Below are positions 8,767 to 18,017 of a stretch of DNA of 64,000 nt, piece after piece. Under the pieces are notes generated by a model. It ran no database searches. It was not told where the DNA came from and was given only the letters and a program-made list of their open reading frames with translations. Origin of the DNA: Agrobacterium vaccinii (lineage in GTDB: Bacteria; Pseudomonadota; Alphaproteobacteria; Rhizobiales; Rhizobiaceae). The position numbers and the translations under genes were made by a program. Location: contig NZ_CP054150.1 in assembly GCF_021310995.1 (NCBI RefSeq), forward strand, positions 2,356,001 through 2,420,000, in the 5' to 3' direction. How positions within the stretch are numbered: position 1 is the stretch's first letter; each line of letters starts with the position of its first letter.

Positions 8767-8791
8767 AACTCATTCGTCCTGATTTGGTTCC
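8767..8791 (-). promoter_or_regulatory. Possible EcfG-type promoter for the HWE kinase
   Basis: On the minus strand GGAAC (8791-8787) is followed by 17 bases and GTT (8769-8767). The predicted transcription start would fall at the annotated GTG start codon, so either the protein begins further in or the match is accidental. Confidence 0.4.
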
Positions 8792-8907
8792 ATGACAAAA
8801 CGCAAGTCTGCGCCCGGCCCAAATAAGGTCTGAGAAAGTCTCGCCGAGACCGTTTAGAAAGATGCCGAGAGGAAAAAAGCAGGTCCTTATTTAAATTTCA
8901 CTAATTT

Positions 8908-8932
8908 GGAACGAATGGACTCTCCCGCAGTT
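8908..8932 (+). promoter_or_regulatory. EcfG-type general-stress promoter for the 8982 operon
   Basis: GGAAC, 17 bases, GTT, lying 49 bases upstream of the PepSY-like gene. It lacks the C before GTT seen in the dps and csbD elements but is otherwise consensus. Confidence 0.6.
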
Positions 8933-8981
8933 TGAGATGCACGGAGCTGTGAAAAAGCGGCCCGCATAAGAGGAAATCATT

Positions 8982-9302
8982 ATGAAGAAAATCATTCTTG
9001 CGGCAGCGCTGCTCAGCGCCACTGCCTTGTCTGCTGCTGCCCAGACGTCCGCACCTGCCACCAGCACCGATGGCAACACGCCAGCCGTTGCCACACCGGA
9101 AACAAAGAACCCGACTGCCCCTGTCGAAGGCGCCAACAGCTTTACCGAAGAGCAGGCCAAGACGCGTATCGAAGAGGCCGGTTATTCCGAGGTCAAGAAC
9201 CTCATGAAGGATGACAAGGGCATCTGGATGGCTGCGGGCATGAAGGACGGCAAGGCTGTCACCATCGCCATGGACTACCAGGGCAATGTCGTCGCCAAGT
9301 AA
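8982..9302 (+). CDS. Exported PepSY-like small protein
   Basis: The 106-residue protein has a signal peptide (KKIILAAALLSATALSAAAQ) and a Thr/Pro/Ala-rich linker. A C-terminal domain of about 55 residues (FTEEQAKTRIEEAGYSEVKNL, ending in MDYQGNVVAK) resembles a PepSY fold, and PepSY modules are proposed inhibitory or binding modules in the periplasm. AGAGGAA lies 7 bases before the ATG. It probably forms an operon with the gene at 9348, 45 bases downstream, driven by the stress-type promoter at 8908. Confidence 0.75.
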   Translation: MKKIILAAALLSATALSAAAQTSAPATSTDGNTPAVATPETKNPTAPVEGANSFTEEQAKTRIEEAGYSEVKNLMKDDKGIWMAAGMKDGKAVTIAMDYQGNVVAK

Positions 9303-9347
9303 TCACGCCGTCACACGCTGACGCAACAGAATTTTGAGGAGCACGAC

Positions 9348-9953
9348 ATGAAAACCATTACCGGACTTTTTGACGACCACGCAGATGCACGCGAAGCAGT
9401 CACCGCACTGGAATCCGCTGGCGTACCGTCCAAGGACATCAGCATTGTTTCGAACAATGCACATAACCGCGACCACGCTGACGAGTCCAAGGCCGCTGAA
9501 GGTGCTGGAACCGGCGCAGGTATCGGTGCTGTCGTTGGCGGCGCTGGCGGTCTTCTGACTGGCCTTGGCCTGATGGCGATCCCGGGCGTTGGCCCGGTTG
9601 TTGCAGCCGGTTGGCTTGCAGCAACAGCCGCAGGTGTCGCAGCCGGTGCGGTTGCAGGTGGTGCAGCTGGCGGTATCGTGGGCGCGCTGACGGACTCTGG
9701 CGTGTCTGAAGAAGATGCCCATGTCTACGCAGAAGGTGTGCGTCGTGGTGGTACCATCGTTACGGCAAAGGTAGACGACAACCACGTGTCGGAAGCCGAA
9801 GCCATTCTCAAGCGCTCCAACTGGGTCGATCCCGCGGAACGCCGCACAGCTTACAATGAGCAGGGCTGGCAGCGTTTCGACGATGCGCTTGATCCATACG
9901 ACACGAACCAGATTGAAGAAGAGCGCAAGCGCTACAACCGCCCAACGCTCTGA
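9348..9953 (+). CDS. Glycine-zipper general stress protein (YflT/DUF1269-like)
   Basis: The 201-residue protein begins with a short alpha/beta domain, MKTITGLFDDHADAREAVTA, typical of the heat-induced stress protein YflT family. Residues about 50-115 form a long Gly/Ala-rich hydrophobic zipper (repeated GAGxGAGIGAVVGG-like units with PGVGPVVAAG) that could insert in a membrane. The tail is charged (DPYDTNQIEEERKRYNRP). GAGGAG lies 7 bases before the ATG. Location and promoter place it in the general-stress group; its biochemical role is unknown. Confidence 0.75.
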   Translation: MKTITGLFDDHADAREAVTALESAGVPSKDISIVSNNAHNRDHADESKAAEGAGTGAGIGAVVGGAGGLLTGLGLMAIPGVGPVVAAGWLAATAAGVAAGAVAGGAAGGIVGALTDSGVSEEDAHVYAEGVRRGGTIVTAKVDDNHVSEAEAILKRSNWVDPAERRTAYNEQGWQRFDDALDPYDTNQIEEERKRYNRPTL

Positions 9954-10013
9954 TTGATGACTACTGCGACGTCTCCTTCAAACACTGAAAACTGAAGCGT
10001 CGTGAAATTTGCG

Positions 10014-10042
10014 GGGCCGCCTTTTCCGGGCGGCCCTTTTTT
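10014..10042 (+). terminator. Rho-independent terminator before katE
   Basis: An 8-base-pair GC stem (GGGCCGCC with GGCGGCCC) with a 7-base loop is followed by six T. It separates the stress operon from katE. Confidence 0.85.
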
Positions 10043-10095
10043 CATCAATGCTGCCTCTGTGCAGTTCACGCTCACAACCATCAGGGAGATGCGTC

Positions 10096-12246
10096 ATGGC
10101 CAAGAAACCGGCTAATCCACCATCAGTGCAGCCAACGGACGTCGTGACCATCCACGACCAAAAAATGCAGCGTGGTTCAGGGGGCGAGCTGCACCAGTTT
10201 GCTGAGGGCGATACGCCTGTCATGACCACCGCACAGGGTGGACCCGTGGCCGACGATCAGAATTCGCTGCGGATCGGCTCACGTGGCCCCTTGGTCGTGG
10301 ACGATTTTCACTTCCGTGAGAAGATGTTCCACTTCGACCACGAACGCATTCCCGAGCGCGTCGTCCACGCCCGCGGTTATGGCGCCCATGGTTATTTCGA
10401 AACCTATGAGTCCCTTGCGGACTATACCAAAGCCGATATCTTCCAGCGCAAGGGCGAGAAGACGCCGGTCTTCGTCCGGTTCTCCACCGTTGCCGGTAAC
10501 AAGGGTTCTGCCGATCTTGCCCGCGATGTGCGCGGCTTTGCCGTCAAGCTCTACACGCAAGAGGGCAACTGGGACCTCGTCGGCAACAACATCCCTGTGT
10601 TCTTCATTCAGGACGCGATCAAGTTTCCCGACCTGATCCATGCCGCCAAGCAGGAACCGGACCGCGCCTTCCCGCAGGCACAGACAGCCCATGATAATTT
10701 CTGGGATTTCATCAGCCTGACACCTGAGAGCATGAACATGGTCATGTGGATCATGTCGGACCGCACCATTCCCCGCTCCCTGCGCTTCATGGAAGGCTTC
10801 GGTGTCCACACCTTCCGCTTCGTCAATGCGGATGACAAATCCACCTTCGTCAAATTCCACTGGAAGCCAAAACTCGGCCTTCAATCGGTCGCATGGAACG
10901 AGGCCGTCAAGATAAACGGCGCAGACCCGGATTTCCACCGTCGCGACCTGTGGAACGCCATCCAGTCAGGCGATTTCCCGGAATGGGAATTGCAGGTACA
11001 ATTGTTCGATCAGGACTTCGCAGACAGCTTCGACTTCGACATTCTCGATCCAACCAAGATCATCCCGGAAGAAATTCTCCCGCCCAAGGCCATCGGTCGC
11101 ATGGTGCTGGACCGCATGCCGGACAATTTCTTTGCCGAGACCGAACAGGTCGCCTTCATGACGCAGAACGTGCCGCCGGGTATCGATTTCAGCAACGATC
11201 CATTGCTGCAAGGCCGCAACTTCTCCTATCTCGACACGCAATTGAAGCGTCTGGGCGGTCCAAACTTTACGCATCTGCCCATCAATGCACCGAAGTGTCC
11301 CTTCGCGCACTTCCAGCAGGATGGCCACATGGCTATGCGCAACCCGGTGGGCCGAGTGAATTATCAGCCCAACTCGCATGGCGAAGGCCCGCGCGAATCG
11401 CCCACAGCCGGTTACCGCCACTTCCCGGCGGAAGAACAGGGCACAAAAGCGCGCCTGCGTCCTGAAAGCTTCGCCGATCATTACAGTCAGGCACGCCAGT
11501 TCTACATCAGCCAGACGGGTGCAGAACAACGCCATATCGCCTCGGCCCTCACCTTCGAGCTCAGCAAAGTGGAAATACCGGCAATCCGCGAGCGGATGGT
11601 GTCTCACCTTCTGAACATCGATGAGACGCTGGCAACGACCGTAGCTCAGAAGCTAGGCATGCAGACGATGCCGAAACCTGCGGACGCGGCCATGCCGACC
11701 CGTCAGGACCTCGACCCATCGCCCGCGCTCAGCATCGTTGAAAACGGTCCGAAGCGCTTCGAAGGTCGCAAGCTCGGCATTCTCGTGACAGATGGTGTCG
11801 ATGCCGGTCTGCTATCTGCACTGACAGGCGCGGTGACGAAGGAAAAGGCTGTCTTCGAACTGATCGCTCCAAAGGTTGGCGGCGTGAAGGCGTCCGATGG
11901 GAGCTTGATCAAGGCCCATCACATGATCGATGGCGGTCCATCGGTCCTGTTCGATGCCGTGGCGTTGCTGATCTCAACGCAGGGTATCGAAGACCTTGTC
12001 GATGAAGCTGCCGCACGCGATTTCGTGGCCGATGCCTTCCAGCATTGCAAATTCATCGGCTACGTCGAATCGGCCATGCCGCTCATGCAAAAGGCCGGTC
12101 TTGCCGAAGCGCTGGACGAAGGCGTCATCGCCCTGCCGCAGGATGAAGACCCTGCAGACTTTGTTGCCAAACTCGGCACTCTCCGGGTCTGGGGCCGCGA
12201 GCCATCCGTCAAGCTCGGCAAGGCATCTCCACCGCTCAAGTCATGA
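10096..12246 (+). CDS. katE: Large-subunit catalase HPII (KatE type)
   Basis: The 716-residue protein decomposes hydrogen peroxide in the cytoplasm. The catalase core spans about residues 40-540: distal His91 in [14 protein letters not shown], the conserved Asn in [13 protein letters not shown], and the proximal Tyr in [10 protein letters not shown]. The C-terminal 150 residues ([19 protein letters not shown] onward) form the DJ-1/PfpI-like domain typical of large-subunit catalases. ATG 10096 follows AGGGAG; the open frame extends upstream through the terminator and is not coding. I found no GGAAC-type promoter in the 60 bases after the terminator. A UUCG hairpin terminator follows. Confidence 0.95.
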   Translation: MAKKPANPPSVQPTDVVTIHDQKMQRGSGGELHQFAEGDTPVMTTAQGGPVADDQNSLRIGSRGPLVVDDFHFREKMFHFDHERIPERVVHARGYGAHGYFETYESLADYTKADIFQRKGEKTPVFVRFSTVAGNKGSADLARDVRGFAVKLYTQEGNWDLVGNNIPVFFIQDAIKFPDLIHAAKQEPDRAFPQAQTAHDNFWDFISLTPESMNMVMWIMSDRTIPRSLRFMEGFGVHTFRFVNADDKSTFVKFHWKPKLGLQSVAWNEAVKINGADPDFHRRDLWNAIQSGDFPEWELQVQLFDQDFADSFDFDILDPTKIIPEEILPPKAIGRMVLDRMPDNFFAETEQVAFMTQNVPPGIDFSNDPLLQGRNFSYLDTQLKRLGGPNFTHLPINAPKCPFAHFQQDGHMAMRNPVGRVNYQPNSHGEGPRESPTAGYRHFPAEEQGTKARLRPESFADHYSQARQFYISQTGAEQRHIASALTFELSKVEIPAIRERMVSHLLNIDETLATTVAQKLGMQTMPKPADAAMPTRQDLDPSPALSIVENGPKRFEGRKLGILVTDGVDAGLLSALTGAVTKEKAVFELIAPKVGGVKASDGSLIKAHHMIDGGPSVLFDAVALLISTQGIEDLVDEAAARDFVADAFQHCKFIGYVESAMPLMQKAGLAEALDEGVIALPQDEDPADFVAKLGTLRVWGREPSVKLGKASPPLKS

Positions 12247-12252
12247 GAGGAC

Positions 12253-12278
12253 AAAGCGCGGCATTCGTGCCGCGCTTT
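12253..12278 (+). terminator. Rho-independent terminator of katE
   Basis: An 11-base-pair stem (AAAGCGCGGCA with TGCCGCGCTTT) is capped by a TTCG tetraloop. It begins 7 bases after the katE stop and separates it from the glycan cluster. Confidence 0.85.
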
Positions 12279-12308
12279 CACCATGAACTAGGCTCCAGGA
12301 AGGGTTGG

Positions 12309-13460
12309 ATGACGCAGGTTTCAAAGCGCGGGCGCATCGTCGTCATCAGCGATTTCCAGGATGGTCCGGCCTTTGCCGCCCAAGTACCGACCATCGAGGA
12401 ATTCCAGACGCAGTGGCAGAGCGGTGCACGCGGCACACCTGCCGACCCTTCAGAAAACAGACCTGATTTCGAAGTCGAAGGCGGTTACATCGAGCGCTTG
12501 CCGCTGGCCTGCGTCAAGGCAGGGCTTGTCGACGCCGTGGAAATCTGGACGCATTGGCGCGGAGATAATCCGCCACCACCGGATATGTGCCAGGCCCCCC
12601 TCTTGATACGGCGTTCCTTTCAAATGAATGGGCCGCACGCACCCTTCAGTTCCAACGATATGCTGGCTCACATCAACACCTTTGGCCCGCCTGATATCCT
12701 CTGCGTCTGGGGGCTGGGCGTCTCGGAAGAGATTTTGATCGCCTGCGAAAAAAGCTATAAAATATATAATTCCATCGATGCACCTGCGTTGCGCATTCCG
12801 CCCGATGTCAGCAGGCATTTCGACCTCGTCATCACAGGCGCCGAATGGCAATCGCGCGCGGTGAAAGACCTTCATCCGCATGTGGAAACCGCGATAATGC
12901 CGATCGGGCCGGAGTTTGCGTCCGACAGCATGTTCTACCCGACTGCCGATAAAAAACCCTATGACATCATCTATGTCGCAGCAGCGCAGACCTACAAACG
13001 GCATGACATTCTGTTTGATGCGCTCGCGAAACTTCCGCGTTCCATCCGCGCCCTTTGCGTCTTCGGCTATGGAGAACTGAGCGACGACCTGCGCCAGCAG
13101 GCCCGTGACCTCCAGATCAGCGTGGATTTCGTTGGCCCGCCAGGTGTTCCCTTCTCCGAGGTCAATCGTTTGATGAACCACGCGAAATTCGGCGTCGTCT
13201 GCGGCGTCCATGACGGCGCACCAGCCATTTTGACGGAATATATGCTGGCCGGATTGCCCGTTCTCGCCAACAGCGATCTGAGCTGCGGACTGCAATATAT
13301 CACGCCACAAACCGGTCTCACCGCGACGGCTGATCAATTTCACGATGGTATTCTGATTATGCTCGAAATGGCATCGACGTTTTCACCAAGGCAGGCCGTC
13401 ATCGACAACTGGACATGGCCGCACACTGTCGAAAAGCTGCGAAAACTTATGCGCACCTAA
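12309..13460 (+). CDS. Glycosyltransferase, GT-B fold, first gene of the glycan cluster
   Basis: The protein has about 383 residues and no signal peptide. The C-terminal half carries the sugar-nucleotide-binding fold: YDIIYVAAAQTYKRHDILFDAL and DGAPAILTEYMLAGLPVLAN. The latter corresponds to the E-x7-E motif of family 4 enzymes with D in place of the first E. The N-terminal half (acceptor side) is divergent. ATG 12309 is chosen because AGGAAGGG lies 4 bases upstream; the frame upstream crosses the katE terminator. The next gene starts 82 bases on. The sugar donor and acceptor cannot be told from sequence. Confidence 0.75.
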   Translation: MTQVSKRGRIVVISDFQDGPAFAAQVPTIEEFQTQWQSGARGTPADPSENRPDFEVEGGYIERLPLACVKAGLVDAVEIWTHWRGDNPPPPDMCQAPLLIRRSFQMNGPHAPFSSNDMLAHINTFGPPDILCVWGLGVSEEILIACEKSYKIYNSIDAPALRIPPDVSRHFDLVITGAEWQSRAVKDLHPHVETAIMPIGPEFASDSMFYPTADKKPYDIIYVAAAQTYKRHDILFDALAKLPRSIRALCVFGYGELSDDLRQQARDLQISVDFVGPPGVPFSEVNRLMNHAKFGVVCGVHDGAPAILTEYMLAGLPVLANSDLSCGLQYITPQTGLTATADQFHDGILIMLEMASTFSPRQAVIDNWTWPHTVEKLRKLMRT

Positions 13461-13542
13461 GAATATTAGAAAGTTTTCAAGATCGCAGGAACAAACCCCT
13501 TTTCGTCCGGTTTGGAAATGCCCCTCAAACGCGGATCCGCCA

Positions 13543-14778
13543 ATGAATCTCTCCAGTTCGCTTTCCCCATCATCACATGCAACACCCGAGCGTAAGACAC
13601 CGCTAATTTGTTTTTCGCATCTCAGATGGGATTTCGTTCTGCAACGCCCGCAGCACCTGATGGGCCGTTTTGCCCGGGAAAGAGCCGTCTTCTTCTTTGA
13701 GGAATTCATTCCGACTGACCACCATCTGGCCTATCTGGAAATCCATCCGTTCGAGGGAACGACGGTGAAATCCATTCGCCCGCGCATTCCGCATTGGTGG
13801 AGCGAGGCGGATCGTGAATTGGCACTCGCGAAACTGCTGGATGATCTGCTGGCCATGTATGGTGCCGCAAAGCCCATCCTCTGGTTCTACACACCCGTCA
13901 TGTTCAGCTTTGCACGCCACGTAGATGCCTCTGCGGTCATTTATGATTGCATGGACGAGTTGGCGAACTTCAAATTCGCGCCGCAGCACATGAAAGAGAT
14001 GGAGGCCGCGCTGATGGCACGGGCGGATGTCGTCTTTACCGGCGGCTACAGCCTGTATGAAGCCAAGCGCCGTCAACACGACAACATCCACCCCTTCCCA
14101 TCAGGCGTGGATGTCGCGCATTTCCAATCCACACGCCGCAACCTTCAGGAACCGGCAGACCAGCTTTCCATCCCCGGGCCAAAGCTCGGTTATTACGGCG
14201 TGATCGATGAACGTCTTGATCTGGTGCTGCTTGCGTCAATCGCGAAGGCGAGACCGGATTATTCTTTCGTTATCATCGGCCCCGTTGCCAAGATTGCGCC
14301 TGAGGATTTGCCGCGCGCCGGCAATATCCACTATCTCGGCCAGAAGCATTATAACGAGTTGCCCGCCTATCTCTCAGGCTGGGATGCAGCACTGATGCCG
14401 TTTGCGCTGAACAGTTCGACGCAGTTCATCAGCCCCACCAAGACACCCGAATATCTCGCATCCGGTCGCCCGGTCGTCAGCACCGCAGTGAAGGATGTCG
14501 TTCGGCACTATGGTCATGTCAAAGGCGTTTTCTTAGCAGCCGATGCAGATGCCTTCGCAAAGGCATGTGATGCGACGCTGGCCTTGAAAAAAAGCGCAAC
14601 CGATTGGTTGGCCCCCGTGGATGTCATGCTCGACGGTTCCTCCTGGGACAAAACCTTCATGGCCATGAAGACGCTGATGGATGAGGCGGTGCTCGCCAAT
14701 GCCTATCCCACAATTCCCGCGTCGCAAGCCTTACCCCGCGCCCTGCCCCGCACCGAAATCGCTGCCGTAACTCCATGA
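13543..14778 (+). CDS. Glycosyltransferase, second gene of the glycan cluster
   Basis: This 411-residue protein opens with a conserved block, ICFSHLRWDFVLQRPQHLMG, which I associate with a group of cytoplasmic glycosyltransferases in polysaccharide loci. The middle has VIYDCMDELANF and the C-terminal half has FISPTKTPEYLASGRPVVST, the nucleotide-sugar-binding region. No membrane segment or signal peptide is seen. Its stop overlaps the start of the 1080-residue fusion (ATGA), indicating coupled translation. Specificity is unknown. Confidence 0.8.
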   Translation: MNLSSSLSPSSHATPERKTPLICFSHLRWDFVLQRPQHLMGRFARERAVFFFEEFIPTDHHLAYLEIHPFEGTTVKSIRPRIPHWWSEADRELALAKLLDDLLAMYGAAKPILWFYTPVMFSFARHVDASAVIYDCMDELANFKFAPQHMKEMEAALMARADVVFTGGYSLYEAKRRQHDNIHPFPSGVDVAHFQSTRRNLQEPADQLSIPGPKLGYYGVIDERLDLVLLASIAKARPDYSFVIIGPVAKIAPEDLPRAGNIHYLGQKHYNELPAYLSGWDAALMPFALNSSTQFISPTKTPEYLASGRPVVSTAVKDVVRHYGHVKGVFLAADADAFAKACDATLALKKSATDWLAPVDVMLDGSSWDKTFMAMKTLMDEAVLANAYPTIPASQALPRALPRTEIAAVTP

Positions 14779-17700
14779 GCAAACAGCACCGTCGTATCGT
14801 GCTTGCGACCGACAGTCTCGACCCATCCGGCTTAGGCGAGCATATGCTGACGCTTGGTCTGGCGTTGCGTGACGATTGGGACGTCACGATAGCAACCCCA
14901 TCCGGCTCCGCGCCGGATTTGATAACGCGCGCCGCACGGCACGGGTTGGCCGTCAAGACATCGGTTGACGCAGCCGATTTCGAGCAGTGGCTCACGACCT
15001 CCGGTGCTAGCCTTCTGCATGTCCATGCAGGTATCGGCTGGGAAGGTCACGTGCTTGCCCGGGCTGGCATGTCCTGCGGCATTCCCGTCATCCGAACGGA
15101 GCATCTTCCTTACCTTTTGACGGACGAAGACCAGAAGCTGCACTACGAACGGGAATGTGCAAACCTCGCCCACCGCATTGTCGTTTCCGAAGCATCGAAG
15201 GCCAGCTTCGAGGCCAATGGTGTCAATGCGGATGATCTGACCGTCGTACGCAACGGCACGTTTCCGTTGGAGCGGCCCGCCGATCCCACGGTCGACATTC
15301 TGAACGGCATCGGCGACCGGAAAATCCTGCTGACCGTCGCCCGCTTTTCACGACAGAAGGACCACGCATCCCTCATTCATGCGCTGCCGGACATCGTTGC
15401 CGTGCACCCTTCTACGCTGCTGCTTCTCGTGGGCCGTGGCGAAGAGATGGATGCCACCAGGACACTGGTCCACACGCTGTCGCTTGGCGATCACGTTGTT
15501 TTCGCAGGACACCGCAGCGATATCGCAGCCCTGATGGCCCGAGCCGATCTCTTCGTTCTACCATCGAAATTCGAAGGATTGCCGATTGCAGTGCTGGAAG
15601 CCATGTCGATTGGCCTGCCCGTGGTCGCCACCAACATCGGCGGCAACAGAGAGGCTCTTGGCCCGGACCATCCCTTTTTTACCGAGTGCGGAGACCCCGC
15701 CTCGCTCGCACGTACCGTCATTGCCGCTCTTGATAATGAGCCAGCAGCAACAGCCGCCGGACAGTCCGGCACCCGACGATTTGAAGACGAATTTTCAGCA
15801 CACCGCATGGCAACGGAAACCGCCGCCGTCTATGGCCGCGTTCTGTCCCGCCAGCCACAGCAAACACAAGGACATACCCCTATGAACAGGTCACGCATCG
15901 GCTTTATCGGCGTCGGCGGCATTGCAAACCGGCATCTGGATATTCTGGCCGGGTTTGAAGATGTCGAACTCGTCGCTTTCGCCGACCCGGATTTCGCCCG
16001 CGCCGAGCAGCCCGCCGCCCGTTTCGGTGCCAAAGCCTTCGACAATCACCGCGACATGCTGGACCAGCAGGTTCTCGACGCCGTCTATATCTGCATCCCG
16101 CCCTTTGCCCATGGCGATGCGGAACGTGACCTGATCCGCCACGGCGTCCCGTTCTTCGTCGAAAAGCCTATAACTCTCGATCTGGCGCTGGCGGAAGAAC
16201 TGAGCGCAGCCATCGAACAAGCCGGGCTGATCACCGGCGTCGGCTACCACTGGCGATATCTCGACACCGTCGATGAGGCCCGCGACCGTCTGGCAGACAA
16301 TCCTGCCCAACTGCTGTCAGGCTACTGGCTGGACCAGACCCCACCGCCGCAATGGTGGTGGAAAACGGAAGGGTCCGGCGGCCAGATGGTGGAGCAGGCA
16401 ACCCATATCGTCGATCTCGCCCGCTACCTTGTCGGCGAAGTTATCGATGTCTACGGTCAGGTCGGCTTTAGAGATCGCGACGCTTTTCCCGGCCTCGATG
16501 TGCCCGCCGTCACCACTGCAAGCCTCACCTTCCAGTCCGGCGTTATCGCCAACATCTCCTCCACATGCCTGTTGGGGTGGAGCCATAAGGTCGGCCTCAA
16601 CATTTTCGCTGACCGCATGGCCATCGAGCTGACAGACCACGACATCATGGTGGATGTCGGCGCGGGACGCCCGGTGCGCCACGCCGAAGGCGATCCCGTC
16701 TGGCGCGAAAACCGCGATTTCATCGATGCCATCAGCGGGGGCGAAAACCATATTCGCTGCACTTATCAGGACGCTCTGGCAACGCACCGGGTGGCACTGG
16801 CGGTTGCGACCTCGGCCCGCAGTGGCGAGACAGTGAAGCTGGATGCGCCCGACATCACCCGTAATCCGTCTGCACCCCTGTTCCATCCGCCCCGCAACGA
16901 CGAACCGCAGGGCCTCGCCCCCGGCCACCGCATCATCCGCTCGCTGGGCATCGAAGCACCGGGCAAAGCCTACCTCTTCGATTACGAGGAAGGCCCGCCC
17001 GGCGATGGTCAGGTTCGCCTTGAAACCCTCTACACCGGGTTTTCGGCAGGCACCGAACTGACCTTTATGAAAAACACCAATCCCTATTTTCATTCCCGTT
17101 TCGATGGTGGACGCGGCGTCTTCATCGAAAACGAGCCCGATCTACACTATCCCGTGCCGTTCCTCGGCTACATGGAAGTAGCCCGCGTGACGGAGTCTCG
17201 CGCTGGTGGTTTCAGCGACGGCGACGTGATCGCCGGAACCTATGGTCACAAGAGCGGCCACACCGCTAACCCATTCCACGACGTGCTGCTCCCGCTGCCT
17301 GAGGACATCGACCCCGTTCTCGGTGTTCTCGTCGCGCAGATGGGCCCCATCGCCGCCAACGGCATTCTGCATGCCGACGCGGACGCGCTCGGCTCGAGCG
17401 TGCCCTCTTTCGGCGCGGGCATCGCCGGACGCAATGTGATCATCATCGGTGCAGGCACGGTGGGCCTGATGACGGCGCTCTTTGCGAAACGCGCAGGCGC
17501 GCTCGATGTCATCATCGCCGATCCCTCGCCCTTCCGGCGAGAAAAAGCCCAAACCATGGGCATCACGGCAATGGAGGAGCACGATGTTTGGCAACACGCA
17601 AAAGCGCGCTGGCACAATGGCGGCAGAGACCGCGGCGCCGATGTCGTCTTCCAGACCCGCGCCCATGGCGAAAGCCTGCACACGGCGCTGAAGGCGTTAC

Positions 17701-18017
17701 GCCCGCAGGGCACCGTCATCGACCTCGCCTTCTATCAGGGCGGTGCGGCCCGGCTGCGGCTGGGGGAGGAATTCCACCACAATGGCCTCAACATCCGTTG
17801 CGCACAGATCAACCGCGTTCCTCGCGGACTGGCCGAGCAATGGAACAGGCCTCGCCTAGCCCAGGAAACCATCGGGCTTCTGAAGAGCTACGGCAAAATC
17901 ATCCGTGAACAGATGATCACCCATATCGTGCCCCTTGAAGACGGCCCCGCCTTTCTGGCCGATCTCGTGGAAAACAGGCCCGAATTCCTGCAGATCGTTT
18001 TCAAGGTCAACGAATGA
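14775..18017 (+). CDS. Three-domain fusion: GT4 glycosyltransferase, Gfo/Idh/MocA oxidoreductase, MDR dehydrogenase
   Basis: The 1080-residue protein joins three enzymes. Residues 1-358 are a GT4-type glycosyltransferase with the E-x7-E pair E267/E275 in EGLPIAVLEAMSIGLPVVAT. After a Gln-rich linker, residues 370-700 are a Gfo/Idh/MocA oxidoreductase: nucleotide site GFIGVGGIA (376-384), catalytic-type EKP (463-465) and H544/D547. Residues 715-1080 are a medium-chain dehydrogenase with GAGTVG (893-898). The usual zinc-site Cys region is replaced by GFSAGTE (755-761), so it may be zinc-free. An internal AAGGA and ATG at 15882 (M370) could also start the oxidoreductase part alone. It overlaps both neighbours by ATGA. 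It probably adds and oxidises or epimerises a sugar; the substrate is unknown. Confidence 0.85.
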   Translation: MSKQHRRIVLATDSLDPSGLGEHMLTLGLALRDDWDVTIATPSGSAPDLITRAARHGLAVKTSVDAADFEQWLTTSGASLLHVHAGIGWEGHVLARAGMSCGIPVIRTEHLPYLLTDEDQKLHYERECANLAHRIVVSEASKASFEANGVNADDLTVVRNGTFPLERPADPTVDILNGIGDRKILLTVARFSRQKDHASLIHALPDIVAVHPSTLLLLVGRGEEMDATRTLVHTLSLGDHVVFAGHRSDIAALMARADLFVLPSKFEGLPIAVLEAMSIGLPVVATNIGGNREALGPDHPFFTECGDPASLARTVIAALDNEPAATAAGQSGTRRFEDEFSAHRMATETAAVYGRVLSRQPQQTQGHTPMNRSRIGFIGVGGIANRHLDILAGFEDVELVAFADPDFARAEQPAARFGAKAFDNHRDMLDQQVLDAVYICIPPFAHGDAERDLIRHGVPFFVEKPITLDLALAEELSAAIEQAGLITGVGYHWRYLDTVDEARDRLADNPAQLLSGYWLDQTPPPQWWWKTEGSGGQMVEQATHIVDLARYLVGEVIDVYGQVGFRDRDAFPGLDVPAVTTASLTFQSGVIANISSTCLLGWSHKVGLNIFADRMAIELTDHDIMVDVGAGRPVRHAEGDPVWRENRDFIDAISGGENHIRCTYQDALATHRVALAVATSARSGETVKLDAPDITRNPSAPLFHPPRNDEPQGLAPGHRIIRSLGIEAPGKAYLFDYEEGPPGDGQVRLETLYTGFSAGTELTFMKNTNPYFHSRFDGGRGVFIENEPDLHYPVPFLGYMEVARVTESRAGGFSDGDVIAGTYGHKSGHTANPFHDVLLPLPEDIDPVLGVLVAQMGPIAANGILHADADALGSSVPSFGAGIAGRNVIIIGAGTVGLMTALFAKRAGALDVIIADPSPFRREKAQTMGITAMEEHDVWQHAKARWHNGGRDRGADVVFQTRAHGESLHTALKALRPQGTVIDLAFYQGGAARLRLGEEFHHNGLNIRCAQINRVPRGLAEQWNRPRLAQETIGLLKSYGKIIREQMITHIVPLEDGPAFLADLVENRPEFLQIVFKVNE

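Noticed and set aside
10043..10095. Stress-sigma promoter for katE
   Set aside because: I looked for GGAAC between the terminator and katE and found none; katE control remains open.
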